The notes under the pieces are model-generated. The model made no database searches, was not told the DNA's origin, and worked only from the letters and a program-made list of their open reading frames with translations. Shown here piece after piece: positions 26,866-35,928 of a stretch of DNA of 64,000 nt. Every line of letters begins with the position of its first letter. Positions within the stretch are counted from its first letter, which is position 1. This stretch comes from Roseibium algicola. GTDB taxonomy: Bacteria; Pseudomonadota; Alphaproteobacteria; Rhizobiales; Stappiaceae. The stretch is from assembly GCF_001999245.1 (NCBI RefSeq), contig NZ_CP019630.1, positions 2,232,001-2,296,000 of the forward strand, written 5' to 3'. Made by a program: the position numbers and the translations under genes.

Positions 26866-28010
26866 CCACAGCGCAGGAGACGGTCATGCGGGACACGTCG
26901 GCCAATGGAGGTGTGAGCAACACCCCCGAGACCGTTCATGCCTTCGTGCGTTTGTGCAACGACTTTGCCATGCCTGATCTTGTTGCCAACCTCACGACGC
27001 GTGTCAGCTCGCTGGAGATTGCAGGGCGGTGTTTTCCGGTGACGATCAACGAACCGAGCCGTCCGCCGACGTGTTACATCTGTTCACCAAGCGCTGCCTA
27101 TATCGACTATGCAATCGAGGAAACGCGCAATTTCCTGAAGTCGCCACTGACCTACCATCTGGTACGACCGCTGATCCGGGCTTGTGCGCCGCTGATCGCG
27201 GCCAGCGGGCTTGATCGACAGGTGCAGGTGAACAACTGGCTGCTATCAACCAATCCAGTTCCGGAAATCGATGCAGCCGCAGCTCGCGAGATCGCCAGTA
27301 CCCTTTCTCAGCGCCATCCGGAGCATGCCATTGTCATCCGCTCGCTCAATGACCGGGCGGACCGGTCATCGATGAACGCCCTCAGGCAAGCTGGGTTCAG
27401 GCTTCTGGCGGCGCGGCGGATCTATCTCTACTCCGGTGACCAAACACCAGGACGGCCGACGCAAAACCGCAGTTACGACACAAGGCTGATGCGACAGACG
27501 CCCTATCGGCTCGCGGAAAACGACAGCTTCGAGGGCTCGGATTTTGACCGTGCCGCGGAGCTCTACAAGATGCTCTATCTCGACAAGTACACACCGCTCA
27601 ATCCGCAGTACACCGCAACCTACATCCGGGAATGCCACCGCAGAGGCCTGTTCCAACTGCTTGGTTATCGCGATGACAGCGGCCAGTTGGTGGCGGTAGC
27701 CGGTTTCTTTGCCAACGGCCGCACATTGACGCAGCCGCTGGTCGGATACGACACCCGCCTGCCGATGAAAGACGGGCTCTACCGGCTGGTCATGGCGGCA
27801 GGCCAGGACATTGCAGATCGGCACACTCTCTTTTTCAACATGAGCGCGGGCGCCGGCCACTTCAAACGGCTGCGCGGGGCAGAACCGGAAATCGAGTTCA
27901 ACGCCGTCTATGCGGGCCATCTGCCCCGGCGCAGGCAACTGGCAGTGCGAAGCCTCGAAAAGCTTCTGTCGCGCATCGGCATTCCCCTTCTGGAGGCCTT
28001 CGACCTATGA
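26862..28010 (+). CDS. Putative GNAT-fold acyltransferase, uncharacterised
   Basis: 382-residue protein without a family I can name with certainty. The central and C-terminal parts look like an acyl-CoA N-acyltransferase fold: alternating strands with [17 protein letters not shown], later [24 protein letters not shown] and [30 protein letters not shown], which recalls the last strands of FemAB/GNAT-like proteins. No signal peptide or membrane helix. It overlaps both neighbours by ATGA, so a dedicated role in the same pathway is likely. Its exact reaction is unknown. Confidence 0.6.
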   Translation: MTTAQETVMRDTSANGGVSNTPETVHAFVRLCNDFAMPDLVANLTTRVSSLEIAGRCFPVTINEPSRPPTCYICSPSAAYIDYAIEETRNFLKSPLTYHLVRPLIRACAPLIAASGLDRQVQVNNWLLSTNPVPEIDAAAAREIASTLSQRHPEHAIVIRSLNDRADRSSMNALRQAGFRLLAARRIYLYSGDQTPGRPTQNRSYDTRLMRQTPYRLAENDSFEGSDFDRAAELYKMLYLDKYTPLNPQYTATYIRECHRRGLFQLLGYRDDSGQLVAVAGFFANGRTLTQPLVGYDTRLPMKDGLYRLVMAAGQDIADRHTLFFNMSAGAGHFKRLRGAEPEIEFNAVYAGHLPRRRQLAVRSLEKLLSRIGIPLLEAFDL

Positions 28011-28996
28011 CTTCATCAAGGGATTTCTGGCAGGCCGCGGCGCTTGTAAAAGATTTGAAGCGCGGACCGTCCCGTGTCGAATTCGGCGGCGAACCTGTGG
28101 TGTTGTTCAAGAGCGCGTCCGGCATTTCGGCTCTGGCCGACCGTTGTCCGCACCGGCTGATGGAACTGTCGAAAGGAAAGGTCGTCGGAGGCGAGATCGA
28201 ATGCCCCTATCACGGCTGGCGTTTTGACGGCGGCGGACGCTGCACCGCCATTCCGGGACACATGGGCGACGTGCCAGGGTACCGTATTCCCGGCCTCAAG
28301 ACCTTCGTGAAGGACGGCGTGGTCTTTCTATCCAAAGGAGACCCCGCAGGTGAACCCTACCTGCACCCGATGGAAGGCAGAGAGATAGTGGTGCGCCTGG
28401 TGCGCAGCAGCACCAACTCGACATTGATCGATGCTGCCGAAAACATCCTCGATGCGACCCACACCCATTTCACCCACAAGGGACTGCTGCGTGGCCTCAG
28501 CAGCAAGCGGCATCGGGTTCGGGTCGATATCACCGGTGGGCCAGGCTGGGTCGAGGCGGTTTATACCGGGGAGGACCGGCAGCATGGCCTGATCAGCAGG
28601 CTGCTGGAAGCCGGGCGGGTGCGGACTGTCGGGCGATATCGTTTTCCCGGTATCGCCGAGCTGGAATATTGGGGCGAAAACGGCCTTGCACTGGCAACCA
28701 CCTTCCATTTGCGGCAGGCGGCCGACGGACTTGTTGAAGGTATCGGTTGCCTGATCGGACCGAACGAGGGACTGCTCGACCGGGTCAAGTCCTGGATGTT
28801 TCAGCCGATGTTCCGCATAGCTCTGGAACAGGACCGCCGCGTGTTGAAATCCTCGCTTGAAAACGCGGCGCGCTTTCCGGACGCAAAACCTCTGATCGGA
28901 CCGCTCGACTATTTGCGAAGGGACATCGCAGCAATTGAAGAAGGCGAGCTGCCAGATGCGGCAGTGTCCCCCAGAAGGGCCTACATCGAACTTTGA
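28007..28996 (+). CDS. Rieske non-heme iron oxygenase, catalytic subunit type
   Basis: 329-residue Rieske oxygenase. The [2Fe-2S] site is C47-P-H49 and C66-P-Y-H69. The mononuclear iron site is also visible: Asn146, Asp149, His152 and His157 in [13 protein letters not shown], so it is an oxygenase rather than a simple ferredoxin. It lacks an obvious C-terminal FAD/ferredoxin reductase domain, so electrons come from proteins elsewhere. Last of six coupled genes; its final 16 bases overlap the opposing ATP-grasp gene. Hydroxylation, desaturation or N/O-dealkylation of the pathway product are all possible. Confidence 0.85.
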   Translation: MTSSRDFWQAAALVKDLKRGPSRVEFGGEPVVLFKSASGISALADRCPHRLMELSKGKVVGGEIECPYHGWRFDGGGRCTAIPGHMGDVPGYRIPGLKTFVKDGVVFLSKGDPAGEPYLHPMEGREIVVRLVRSSTNSTLIDAAENILDATHTHFTHKGLLRGLSSKRHRVRVDITGGPGWVEAVYTGEDRQHGLISRLLEAGRVRTVGRYRFPGIAELEYWGENGLALATTFHLRQAADGLVEGIGCLIGPNEGLLDRVKSWMFQPMFRIALEQDRRVLKSSLENAARFPDAKPLIGPLDYLRRDIAAIEEGELPDAAVSPRRAYIEL

Positions 28997-30165
28997 TCCG
29001 GCCCGTTCCACTCGATGTCCCTCGTGGTGGCGCTTTGAAGACTGATCCGGTTGCGCATGGCTATGGTCGCGATTTCCAGCAAGGCAGGTATTTGAGCACG
29101 CCCCGGCGACGGATCGTCCGAGGTTCCGAGGATCTCCTCGGCCGCACCGAGAACCTCCCGGAAACGGGCAAAGTCTCGTGAGCGGAGCGCTGAAGGCAGA
29201 CCGTAGACCCACATGGCCAGCCGCACGGCCTGATTGCCTGCTACGTCCGGCAAGACTTCGTCACCGCCTTGCAAAAGCGTGCGGACAAACCGGGCCGCGT
29301 CCTTGAAAAAATGCAGGCCGCTGGTCGCGCGCGGATTGCATTCCAGCGGGCGCACAGAGCCGTCTTCAAGGCGCATCAGGTCAAACGAAACCTGCCCGGT
29401 CCAACCGGTGTTCCCGACGAATGTTCCGATTAAAGCCCGAGTTGCCGGGTCCTTTACCGGTTCAAAACAGATCCCCGCGCCAGCACCGGCCCGGTATAGC
29501 GAACGGTATATCGACACTGCCAGCACCTTGCCGTCGCGCGCCAGGACGTAGGCACTGATCTCGTCTCCTTCCAACCGTTCCTGGGCAACCCAGGGCATTG
29601 CAGCGCTCGGCACCACTTGCTTCAACTTGCGGGACGCTGGCGACACAAGGACCTGACCGGCGAAGCGCGACCAGACGGGCTTGAACACAAGGCTGTCGGC
29701 CTGCTTGCCAAGGTTGGAGACATCTTCCCGAGACGTCAGCAGCCGTGTTTCGGGCACGGCAATCCCGAACCCTTCACACAGCTTGATGAAGTCATGCTTG
29801 TTGTGGGACGTCTGAAGCAGGTCGAGACCTGGCGCGAACAGTTCCGCCCCAAGGCCGCGCCTCTCTCGAATTGCCGCCAGGTAGAAGATCTCCTCGCAGG
29901 ACGGGACAATCAGGGACGGCTTTTCGCGTTCGATCAGCGCCTCGAGCGCATCAGTGAAATCTTCCGGATGAAACCTTGGCGACGGCAGACGCTGATAGAG
30001 TGCGCAGGCACGACTTGCCCGGGAGACTGGGCGCGCGGGCATATCGGCCAGAACAACACGCCAACCAGCGGCATGAAACAGCCGGGCGTGATGCAGGGCA
30101 ACAGGCGCGCGAGCACCCGTTATCAGAACAGTCTGGCCGGAAGAGGCATGGCAGCCGCGCTGCAT
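28981..30165 (-). CDS. ATP-grasp carboxylate-amine ligase-like protein
   Basis: 394-residue ATP-grasp protein. It has an N-terminal pre-ATP-grasp Rossmann part (TVLITGARAPVALHHARLFHAAGWRVVLAD), a central lysine-containing nucleotide-binding segment (SLVFKPVWSR), QERLEGDEIS, and the Mg-binding strand RPLECNPRATSGLHFF (ECNPR is the metal/phosphate motif). Such enzymes form peptide or amide bonds through acyl phosphates. It is antisense and tail-to-tail with the Rieske gene, overlapping 16 bp. Its position suggests membership of the same pathway on a separate promoter (inference). Substrate unknown. Confidence 0.78.
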   Translation of the reverse strand: MQRGCHASSGQTVLITGARAPVALHHARLFHAAGWRVVLADMPARPVSRASRACALYQRLPSPRFHPEDFTDALEALIEREKPSLIVPSCEEIFYLAAIRERRGLGAELFAPGLDLLQTSHNKHDFIKLCEGFGIAVPETRLLTSREDVSNLGKQADSLVFKPVWSRFAGQVLVSPASRKLKQVVPSAAMPWVAQERLEGDEISAYVLARDGKVLAVSIYRSLYRAGAGAGICFEPVKDPATRALIGTFVGNTGWTGQVSFDLMRLEDGSVRPLECNPRATSGLHFFKDAARFVRTLLQGGDEVLPDVAGNQAVRLAMWVYGLPSALRSRDFARFREVLGAAEEILGTSDDPSPGRAQIPALLEIATIAMRNRISLQSATTRDIEWNGPDQSSM

Positions 30166-30213
30166 CGTCGTCAGATTCCCTTATCGAATGCAGATCCCGG
30201 CATCCGACGCCCC

Positions 30214-30909
30214 TCAGCGTTCGGCTTCGTAGCGCGCTTTGGTTTCCTCGTTCATCGGGTAAAGGCCCGGCAGCTTCGCACCTGCGTCGACCTGCTCGAC
30301 GATCCAGGCCTCCATGCGTTCCTGTTCCGGGGCTTCTTTCAGCACGTCATCAAGCGTGGCTGCTGGGATCACAACCGCACCATCGCCGTCTGCCACAATG
30401 ATATCGCCCGGAATGATCGCAACACCGCCGCAGCCGATGGTTTCCTGCCAGCCGACGAAGGTTAGACCGGCCACCGAAGGCGGAGCCGAGACACCGCTGC
30501 ACCAGACCGGCAGATCCGACGCCAGCACACCGGCCAGATCGCGCACTGTGCCGTCTGTGACCATGCCAGCGACATTGCGTTTGCGCATACGGGCACACAG
30601 GATATCGCCGAAGACGCCGGCGTCGCGGATGCCCATCGCATCGATGACCGCGACGCATCCTTCCGGCATCTCCTCGATGGCCGCACGTGTTGAAATGGGA
30701 GAGCCCCAGGACGCGGGCGTTGCCAGGTCCTCACGCGCAGGCACGAAACGAAGGGTAAATGCCGGCCCGACGATCCGAGGTCTGGAGCGATCGAGCGGCA
30801 TAGCCCCGCGGATCCAGACGTTGCGCAGTCCCTTTTTCAGAAGGATCGTGGTGAGTGTCGCCGTGCTGACGGATTTCAGGATTTCGACGGCTTCAGCGGA
30901 CAGGGTCAT
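30214..30909 (-). CDS. RraA/HMG-aldolase family protein
   Basis: 231-residue member of the RraA-like family, which includes 4-hydroxy-4-methyl-2-oxoglutarate aldolase, oxaloacetate decarboxylase and the RNase E inhibitor RraA. The family features DGTVRDLAG (with the Arg-Asp pair) and DGDGAVVIP are present; the Glu/Asp that should follow RDxx in true aldolases is Gly here, so activity is uncertain. Start at the ATG at 30909, with CCGGAGG 7 nt upstream; the longer frame adds 27 residues without support. Stands alone between the ATP-grasp gene and the signalling island. Confidence 0.78.
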   Translation of the reverse strand: MTLSAEAVEILKSVSTATLTTILLKKGLRNVWIRGAMPLDRSRPRIVGPAFTLRFVPAREDLATPASWGSPISTRAAIEEMPEGCVAVIDAMGIRDAGVFGDILCARMRKRNVAGMVTDGTVRDLAGVLASDLPVWCSGVSAPPSVAGLTFVGWQETIGCGGVAIIPGDIIVADGDGAVVIPAATLDDVLKEAPEQERMEAWIVEQVDAGAKLPGLYPMNEETKARYEAER

Positions 30910-31362
30910 TAAGGCCTCCGGAAGATGGCGCTGACAAGAAGCAGCAGGACAGAAACGATATCCAAAAAGCGATGCCGCCAGTCCTGCCAAGGGTGGGCTG
31001 CCCGCGGCACGGGAGCCGGCGGATCAATCCGCATATTCCGCCGGATCGCATTGCCGGCCAAGGGATTTTTGAAACGGGAAAGTCAGGAACCGGCCTGGCG
31101 GATTACGAGCGGTGGAAAGCCTTGCACCGCAGCGACAGGAACTTCATGGCCTGAGGCTCTGAGCAGGATTGCAGACCCTGCCCGATCGCTTGACCGGCGC
31201 TTTGCAGGCAACCTTCATGGCGCTGATAGCGCCAGCTGCGGCCTGCGCCGTGATCAGGATGGCCTTGCCGAAATCTTCTCTATCAAGTCCGGGAGACTGG
31301 CGGGACGGCTGAAAGCCTGTTGCAACGAGGACGGATATTAGGCCTGCGACATGCGCAATTCA
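30910..31362. other. About 450 bp without a convincing gene
   Basis: Open frames exist here (for instance 30925-31341 and 30972-31154, plus strand), but none has a Shine-Dalgarno, recognisable motif or sensible composition. The promoter of the RraA-like gene should lie in the part nearest 30910. It could be the remains of a decayed gene. Confidence 0.45.
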
Positions 31363-31389
31363 TCCGGCCTTCTTGAAACCGAGGCCGGA
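31363..31389 (-). terminator. Possible terminator of the five-gene partner-switch operon
   Basis: 8-bp stem TCCGGCCT/AGGCCGGA with an 11-nt loop, about 60 bp past the last stop (31450). The minus-strand tail TGAATTGCG is only weakly T-rich, so it may be a partial terminator. Confidence 0.4.
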
Positions 31390-31449
31390 AGTCTGCGGGC
31401 ATTTCCGTTGCGCTTGCATCAGCACGTCCTCACGCGCCTGTGTGCGGGA

Positions 31450-31788
31450 TCAGGAAATCGTCAGTTCAAGCGCCGGGTGCAGACGCTGCAGGTTGCGGAG
31501 TGATTTCGACTGCCAGGGAATGGACTTGGAGCCCAGAACCCGAACGCCGACTTCCGGCTGCTTTCTGATTTCGATCGTGAACTTTGCGAGCAGGTTGATG
31601 CCGGAGCTGTTCAGGAATTCCAGGCTTGTCAGGTCCATGGTGATGAGTTCCGGCTTGGCCGCCAGAACGGAATTCATGATGTCCAGAATAGGTGCGTAGG
31701 CATCTGTTCCTGAAAGCCGCATCGTTCCTTCGTAGTGGATGGCGGAGCCTTCAGTCCAAACGCGGTAATCGTTCGTGCTGATTTCCAT
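31450..31788 (-). CDS. STAS-domain anti-sigma-factor-antagonist-like regulator (slr1659-type)
   Basis: 112-residue single STAS domain. The phospho-acceptor loop is at residues 59-63 (FLNSSGI), so Ser61 or Ser62 should be phosphorylated by the kinase and dephosphorylated by the SpoIIE protein encoded directly upstream. It is the last of five coupled genes, 31 bp after the kinase. The family resembles the cyanobacterial slr1659 group and SiaC-like outputs rather than classical SpoIIAA. Strong Shine-Dalgarno (AAAGGAAG). Its downstream target is not in the operon unless it competes with the STAS-methyltransferase protein. Confidence 0.8.
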   Translation of the reverse strand: MEISTNDYRVWTEGSAIHYEGTMRLSGTDAYAPILDIMNSVLAAKPELITMDLTSLEFLNSSGINLLAKFTIEIRKQPEVGVRVLGSKSIPWQSKSLRNLQRLHPALELTIS

Positions 31789-31819
31789 TGTGATTTCTTC
31801 CTTTGGAATATGTCAGCGA

Positions 31820-32365
31820 TCAGGAAAGTCGCAAAGAAGCATATGTCGTCAACTCAACGCCTTCACTTACACGCTCAGACGCGAAAGACCAGCCCAATTT
31901 GGCCTCGTAGTCGCTCATAAGTGTGAGCAAACCCAGGCCTGAGCCGGAGGAGTCCGGGTTGAGGGCGTTCTCCTCGATACGTTCCAGGAGCAGCTCTCCC
32001 GGTTCGCGGTCGAGCAGGGCTTTCAGGTGACCCTGAAACTTGACGGCCGTTTCCTGGTCGATCCGGTTCACGATCCGGATTTCAAACGTCTGTTCTTCCA
32101 GCGAGCTGTGAATCGCGATGTCGCCGCCGTGACGGAACTTGATCGCATTTTCCAGAATCTCGTTGATCATGTAACTGATGCTGTGGCGCGCATCGACAGG
32201 ATCAATGCCTTTGCCGCAAGCCCTGCTGAAATATTCCCCGATAAAATCCGATGTCAGGCCGCAATGATGCCAGCTCAGCTCCAGCGGCTCTGCCATCAGC
32301 GTGAGACAAAATTGTCTCGCGTCTCCGCCGTTCAAAGCAGCCGTCTCTCCAAAATCCTCGACCAT
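31820..32365 (-). CDS. SiaB/slr1658-type (DUF6272-like) HATPase-related protein kinase
   Basis: 181-residue protein with GHKL-like features: N-box NEILENAIKF (Asn73) and a glycine-rich G2-like box DSSGSGLGLL (138-146). This matches the SiaB/DUF6272 group that phosphorylates a small STAS-like partner. It lies 3 bp after the SpoIIE phosphatase and before the STAS gene, the complete switch: phosphatase, kinase, antagonist. Cytosolic, no membrane segment. A degenerate paralogue is encoded at 35925-36446. Confidence 0.78.
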   Translation of the reverse strand: MVEDFGETAALNGGDARQFCLTLMAEPLELSWHHCGLTSDFIGEYFSRACGKGIDPVDARHSISYMINEILENAIKFRHGGDIAIHSSLEEQTFEIRIVNRIDQETAVKFQGHLKALLDREPGELLLERIEENALNPDSSGSGLGLLTLMSDYEAKLGWSFASERVSEGVELTTYASLRLS

Positions 32366-32368
32366 GCC

Positions 32369-34753
32369 TTACCTATGCTTCAAGACAACAAGAGTGATGT
32401 CATCAAATACCTTGTAGTCGCCGATATGCGACTTCACATCATTAATGACCGCTGCGGCAATACCTTTAGCGGATTTTTCGCGATTTTCATGGGCGCTCTG
32501 GGCAAGCCGGTCGAGGCCATACATCTCGCCCTTCGCATTTTCCGCTTCCGTGATCCCGTCCGTATGCAGGATCAGGATGTCGTCGGGTCCGAACGCAAGA
32601 TCCAGTGTGGCCACGAAGGGTGAAATATCGGCCTCGAGCCCGACCGGGAAACCGAGATCCATCGTGTCGATCCGCTCGGTTTCGCCATTGGCACGAATGA
32701 TCAGCACTTCCTCGTGCTGGCCGGACAAGGTGACCTGTCCGTCCTCATAGTCGACGAAGGCAAGGGTCAGGTGCTTGTCGGAATTGGTACGGGTGATGTT
32801 CTTGTAGACAGCGCGGTTGAGCACATCCAGGAAGGCAATCGGGTCCTTGTCCCCCTTCTCCTGAAGGGCACGGGCAACCGACTGCACCATGAGCATCAAC
32901 ACGCCGCTTTCCAGGCCGTGGCCGGTCACGTCGCCGATTCCGACCTTGATGCGGCTGCCGTCGAACAGGACGTCGTAGTAATCGCCGCCGACTTCGTCTG
33001 CCGGTTCCATGAAGGCGGCAATCTCGATCTGCGGGATGACTTCCAGTTCGCTCAGCCGGGGCAGAACCATTTCCTGAATGCGCTTGGCGACATCCAGCTC
33101 GGCCCCGAGGCGCAGGTTTTCCGATTTCAGCCGCTTGTTGAGCTCGCCAATCTCGTGGTTCGCGGTTTCCAGCTTCCTTGTCCGCTCCTCGACGAGATTT
33201 TCAAGGTTCTCCGTGTGATAGCTGATCTCTTCCGCCATCCGGTTAAACGCAAGCCCCACGGCCGCAACCTCGTCTCGGGTCGGAATAGCAACGCGAACCG
33301 AATAGTCCTTGTTCTGCAGCGCGCGCGCCGCGGCCGCCAGTTGCGACAAGCCCTTGGTGATACGGCCGGAAATGGCATAGACCGCAACGAACACCACGAA
33401 GATACTGACGCAGAAGGCGATCAGCTGGTAGTTCAGGATGCGGGCCGTCGCTTCGGAGATGTTGTTGGTGGCATCGATCAGCGACTGGTAGATCTCGCGT
33501 TCCGAAACGACAAAGCCCAGCGTCATCGTTTCCGAGGTGATGCCGGTTCCATCCCACAGGTTGGTTGGGTTGAGCTGCTTGAGGACCAGAAGATAGGGAA
33601 CCTCTTCACCGTCATTTTCAAGAAAGATGTGCTTGATGACGGTCTCGTCCTTGGCACTGAGTTCAAGAGACGAGATGGCGGGCTGGCTGCTTTCCTTGAG
33701 GTTCCGGTTCACGCCGGTAACACCCTGGCCGCTGACGTCGCTCGAAACCAGACCCAGTGTGGCCTCGCCGGCTTTCGGCGTTGCCACCACGTTGCCGTCG
33801 GACATCGTCAGGAAGCCGAAGCCGCTTTCCGAGATTTCAAGGCTTTCGACGAGCGAAGTGAGCTGTTCGAGCGTGATGTCGACCGCGACCATGCCCGCAA
33901 CATCCTTGCGATCCTGCGTCCACAGGGGATGGAAGAAGCTGACGATCAGCTTGCCCGTGATCGCGTCGATGTAGGGAGCAGTGGTGACGATATTGGATTC
34001 AACCGGCTTGGAAGACGGATCCTTGATCCAGCCTTGCCAACCTTCGTAGACCCCGGGAAAGAAGAAATCCCAGAAGTTCGCGCCCTCGTTATGGCCGGGG
34101 TAAAGCAGGTCGAATGTCTGCGCCTGTTCCGAATAAGGGGTCGCGCGCATGATCGACGCGTCCTTGGGGCCGACATAATAGATCTGCAGCTTGGGAGCGC
34201 CTGTCGACATCATCGAAGGCCCGACAAGGCTGAGGAAGGAGCTGTTCTTCAGCTCATCTGCGGCCTTGGGAAGCGGGTTCTTGTCTTCATCGAGCAAGTA
34301 GCCCCAGACGCTGACTGCGGAAGGAACACCCTCGGTGTTCTGCGACCAGCCGCCTTTTTCGTCGTAGACCAGTCCGGAGGAAAACTCCGAACTGCCTTCA
34401 ATCGTGTTGCCGACCGCTTCCTGGATATCCGGGTGGTCGATCAGCGTCTGCATCGACGAGGCAAGCGTCGCAAGTTCCGAATGAACACGCTCGATCAGAA
34501 GGTCGGCGCGGAACGCAGTCGTATCGATGTAGGTTTCCAGATAGTCTTCGGTCGCGGTGGTCAGGCCTTCACCGACCTGCTCCGTTGCATCCCTGGACAG
34601 TTTCTGCACGTTCCAGATGCCGATGCCACCGGCAAGCGCCAGATCGAACAGCACCGCCACGCCGACGACAAGAATGAACTTGGCGCGAAAGCTTCGCAGG
34701 GAAAAGCGACCTATCTGCTTTTCACTCTGAGGGCTCTTTACCGGTGCATTCAT
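32369..34753 (-). CDS. Membrane sensor phosphatase: dCache-HAMP-SpoIIE (SiaA/RsbU type)
   Basis: 794 residues. Order: cytosolic leader, TM1 (about 26-46), a large periplasmic ligand-binding part of double-Cache type (about 50-440), TM2 (about 445-468), HAMP (about 470-525), a coiled linker (about 530-560) and a PP2C/SpoIIE domain with EVGGDYYD, GIGDVTGHGLESG and HTDGITEAE, the metal-binding aspartates all present. It should sense an outside ligand and dephosphorylate a STAS protein. Overlaps the STAS-methyltransferase stop by ATGA and precedes the kinase by 3 bp, so stoichiometry with its partners is enforced by coupling. Confidence 0.9.
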   Translation of the reverse strand: MNAPVKSPQSEKQIGRFSLRSFRAKFILVVGVAVLFDLALAGGIGIWNVQKLSRDATEQVGEGLTTATEDYLETYIDTTAFRADLLIERVHSELATLASSMQTLIDHPDIQEAVGNTIEGSSEFSSGLVYDEKGGWSQNTEGVPSAVSVWGYLLDEDKNPLPKAADELKNSSFLSLVGPSMMSTGAPKLQIYYVGPKDASIMRATPYSEQAQTFDLLYPGHNEGANFWDFFFPGVYEGWQGWIKDPSSKPVESNIVTTAPYIDAITGKLIVSFFHPLWTQDRKDVAGMVAVDITLEQLTSLVESLEISESGFGFLTMSDGNVVATPKAGEATLGLVSSDVSGQGVTGVNRNLKESSQPAISSLELSAKDETVIKHIFLENDGEEVPYLLVLKQLNPTNLWDGTGITSETMTLGFVVSEREIYQSLIDATNNISEATARILNYQLIAFCVSIFVVFVAVYAISGRITKGLSQLAAAARALQNKDYSVRVAIPTRDEVAAVGLAFNRMAEEISYHTENLENLVEERTRKLETANHEIGELNKRLKSENLRLGAELDVAKRIQEMVLPRLSELEVIPQIEIAAFMEPADEVGGDYYDVLFDGSRIKVGIGDVTGHGLESGVLMLMVQSVARALQEKGDKDPIAFLDVLNRAVYKNITRTNSDKHLTLAFVDYEDGQVTLSGQHEEVLIIRANGETERIDTMDLGFPVGLEADISPFVATLDLAFGPDDILILHTDGITEAENAKGEMYGLDRLAQSAHENREKSAKGIAAAVINDVKSHIGDYKVFDDITLVVLKHR

Positions 34754-35928
34754 AGCGGCTTACGCCCCGACGCAACCCAGATCGGCCAACCCGCATACCC
34801 CTTGGGGTGGAGCGCTGCGAAAATATGATCATCAAAACCCTTGGCGAAGCGTTCGATGAACTCGGGGCTGTCGCCGCGTTCCTGCGCCATTTTGCCGGCA
34901 AAGAGATTTTTCCATGAGGCAATGACGTCTGCGAAATCCTGCGGGTCGCCGTCGGTGTTGGTGACCATGAAGGAGCCTATGGTGACGTTTTCAAAACCAC
35001 CGTCGATCAGGAGGCGCCGGCATTTCGGGCCGATTTCGATATCCATATCGAAATGGTGCCAGAGTTTGGCGACCTCGTTATAGGTCCACTGGATAGACTC
35101 CGATCTCGGTTCGCCGAGGCAATGGGAGTTCTTTTCGTTGGTCACGTAAATGCGGCCGCCCGGCTTGCAGATACGATAGAGCTCCTTGAGGATCAGTTCC
35201 GGCTGATCGAACACCTGCAGGGAATGTCGGCAGGTCACGAAGTCGAACTGATTGTCCTCCAGCAGCATGTCCGCGGCATCGCCAAAGACATAATCAATGC
35301 CCTTGATGCCGAAGTCGGCGGCGACGCGGCGAGCGTAGTCGAGGCTGGATCTGGAATGGTCCAGCGCGACAAGCCGGTCCGGCTCGAACTCCTTTTGCAG
35401 GAGCACGGCGAAATCGCCGATGCCGCAGCAAATATCGGCCACCTGCATCCCTGGCTTCAGGCCGTGGCGGCGAAGGAGTTCCTTCTCATGGCGCCAGGTA
35501 AGCTTGGTCTGTGTCCGCAGGACATGGATGAATTCACTGTCCTCGACGAAGGACTGTCCCGGGTAGAATTCGTTGTCGTATTCGCTGACGGTGATCTTGT
35601 CGGACATCGTCTCCAGCACAGCGAACTTGCGCGTTGCCCAGCCGACGACACTCGACGTCGTCACATGAACGCTCAGATCACTGCGGTTGCGCACAAGATC
35701 CAGGATCTTGCCGGCAAATGCGTGGAAGGCGACGTTGTTCATGCGCACCAGGCGCCTGACGTTGACGTAGAATTTTCCGCTCACCTTGGCGACGGACTGT
35801 TCCATCGCGGAAAAGCAGCCATGCAGTTCCTCGGCCCGCTGGGGGCGCAAGCTGCCATGGAGCGAGAACTCCTGATCGTTCTCGTTGAAGGTCCATTGAA
35901 AGGCCTGTGTCATATTATCAGCGATCAT
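34750..35928 (-). CDS. STAS-SAM methyltransferase fusion protein
   Basis: 392 residues. Residues about 8-118 align by eye with the small STAS protein at 31450-31788 (matching HGSLRPQ, VNVRRL, AFHAFAGKI, TSSVVGWATRKF), but its phospho-acceptor loop SSG is replaced by NNV (64-66). Residues about 140-380 are a class I SAM-dependent methyltransferase: motif I VADICCGIGDF (163-173), acidic loop VALDHS, and FDFVTCRHSLQVFDQPELILKELYRICKPGGRIYV. The C-terminus FAAL.PKGYAGWPIWVASGRK is also typical of methyltransferases. Coupled by ATGA to both neighbours. The methylated target is unknown. Confidence 0.82.
   Translation of the reverse strand: MIADNMTQAFQWTFNENDQEFSLHGSLRPQRAEELHGCFSAMEQSVAKVSGKFYVNVRRLVRMNNVAFHAFAGKILDLVRNRSDLSVHVTTSSVVGWATRKFAVLETMSDKITVSEYDNEFYPGQSFVEDSEFIHVLRTQTKLTWRHEKELLRRHGLKPGMQVADICCGIGDFAVLLQKEFEPDRLVALDHSRSSLDYARRVAADFGIKGIDYVFGDAADMLLEDNQFDFVTCRHSLQVFDQPELILKELYRICKPGGRIYVTNEKNSHCLGEPRSESIQWTYNEVAKLWHHFDMDIEIGPKCRRLLIDGGFENVTIGSFMVTNTDGDPQDFADVIASWKNLFAGKMAQERGDSPEFIERFAKGFDDHIFAALHPKGYAGWPIWVASGRKPL

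Noticed and set aside
30972..31154. 60-codon plus-strand frame ending YERWKALHRSDRNFMA
   Set aside because: The end looks protein-like, but there is no Shine-Dalgarno, no family match and no context.
32714..34828. 704-codon open frame on the plus strand opposite the SpoIIE sensor gene
   Set aside because: It mirrors the codons of the clearly real dCache-HAMP-SpoIIE gene, has no Shine-Dalgarno or family resemblance, and such long antisense frames are expected in GC-rich DNA.
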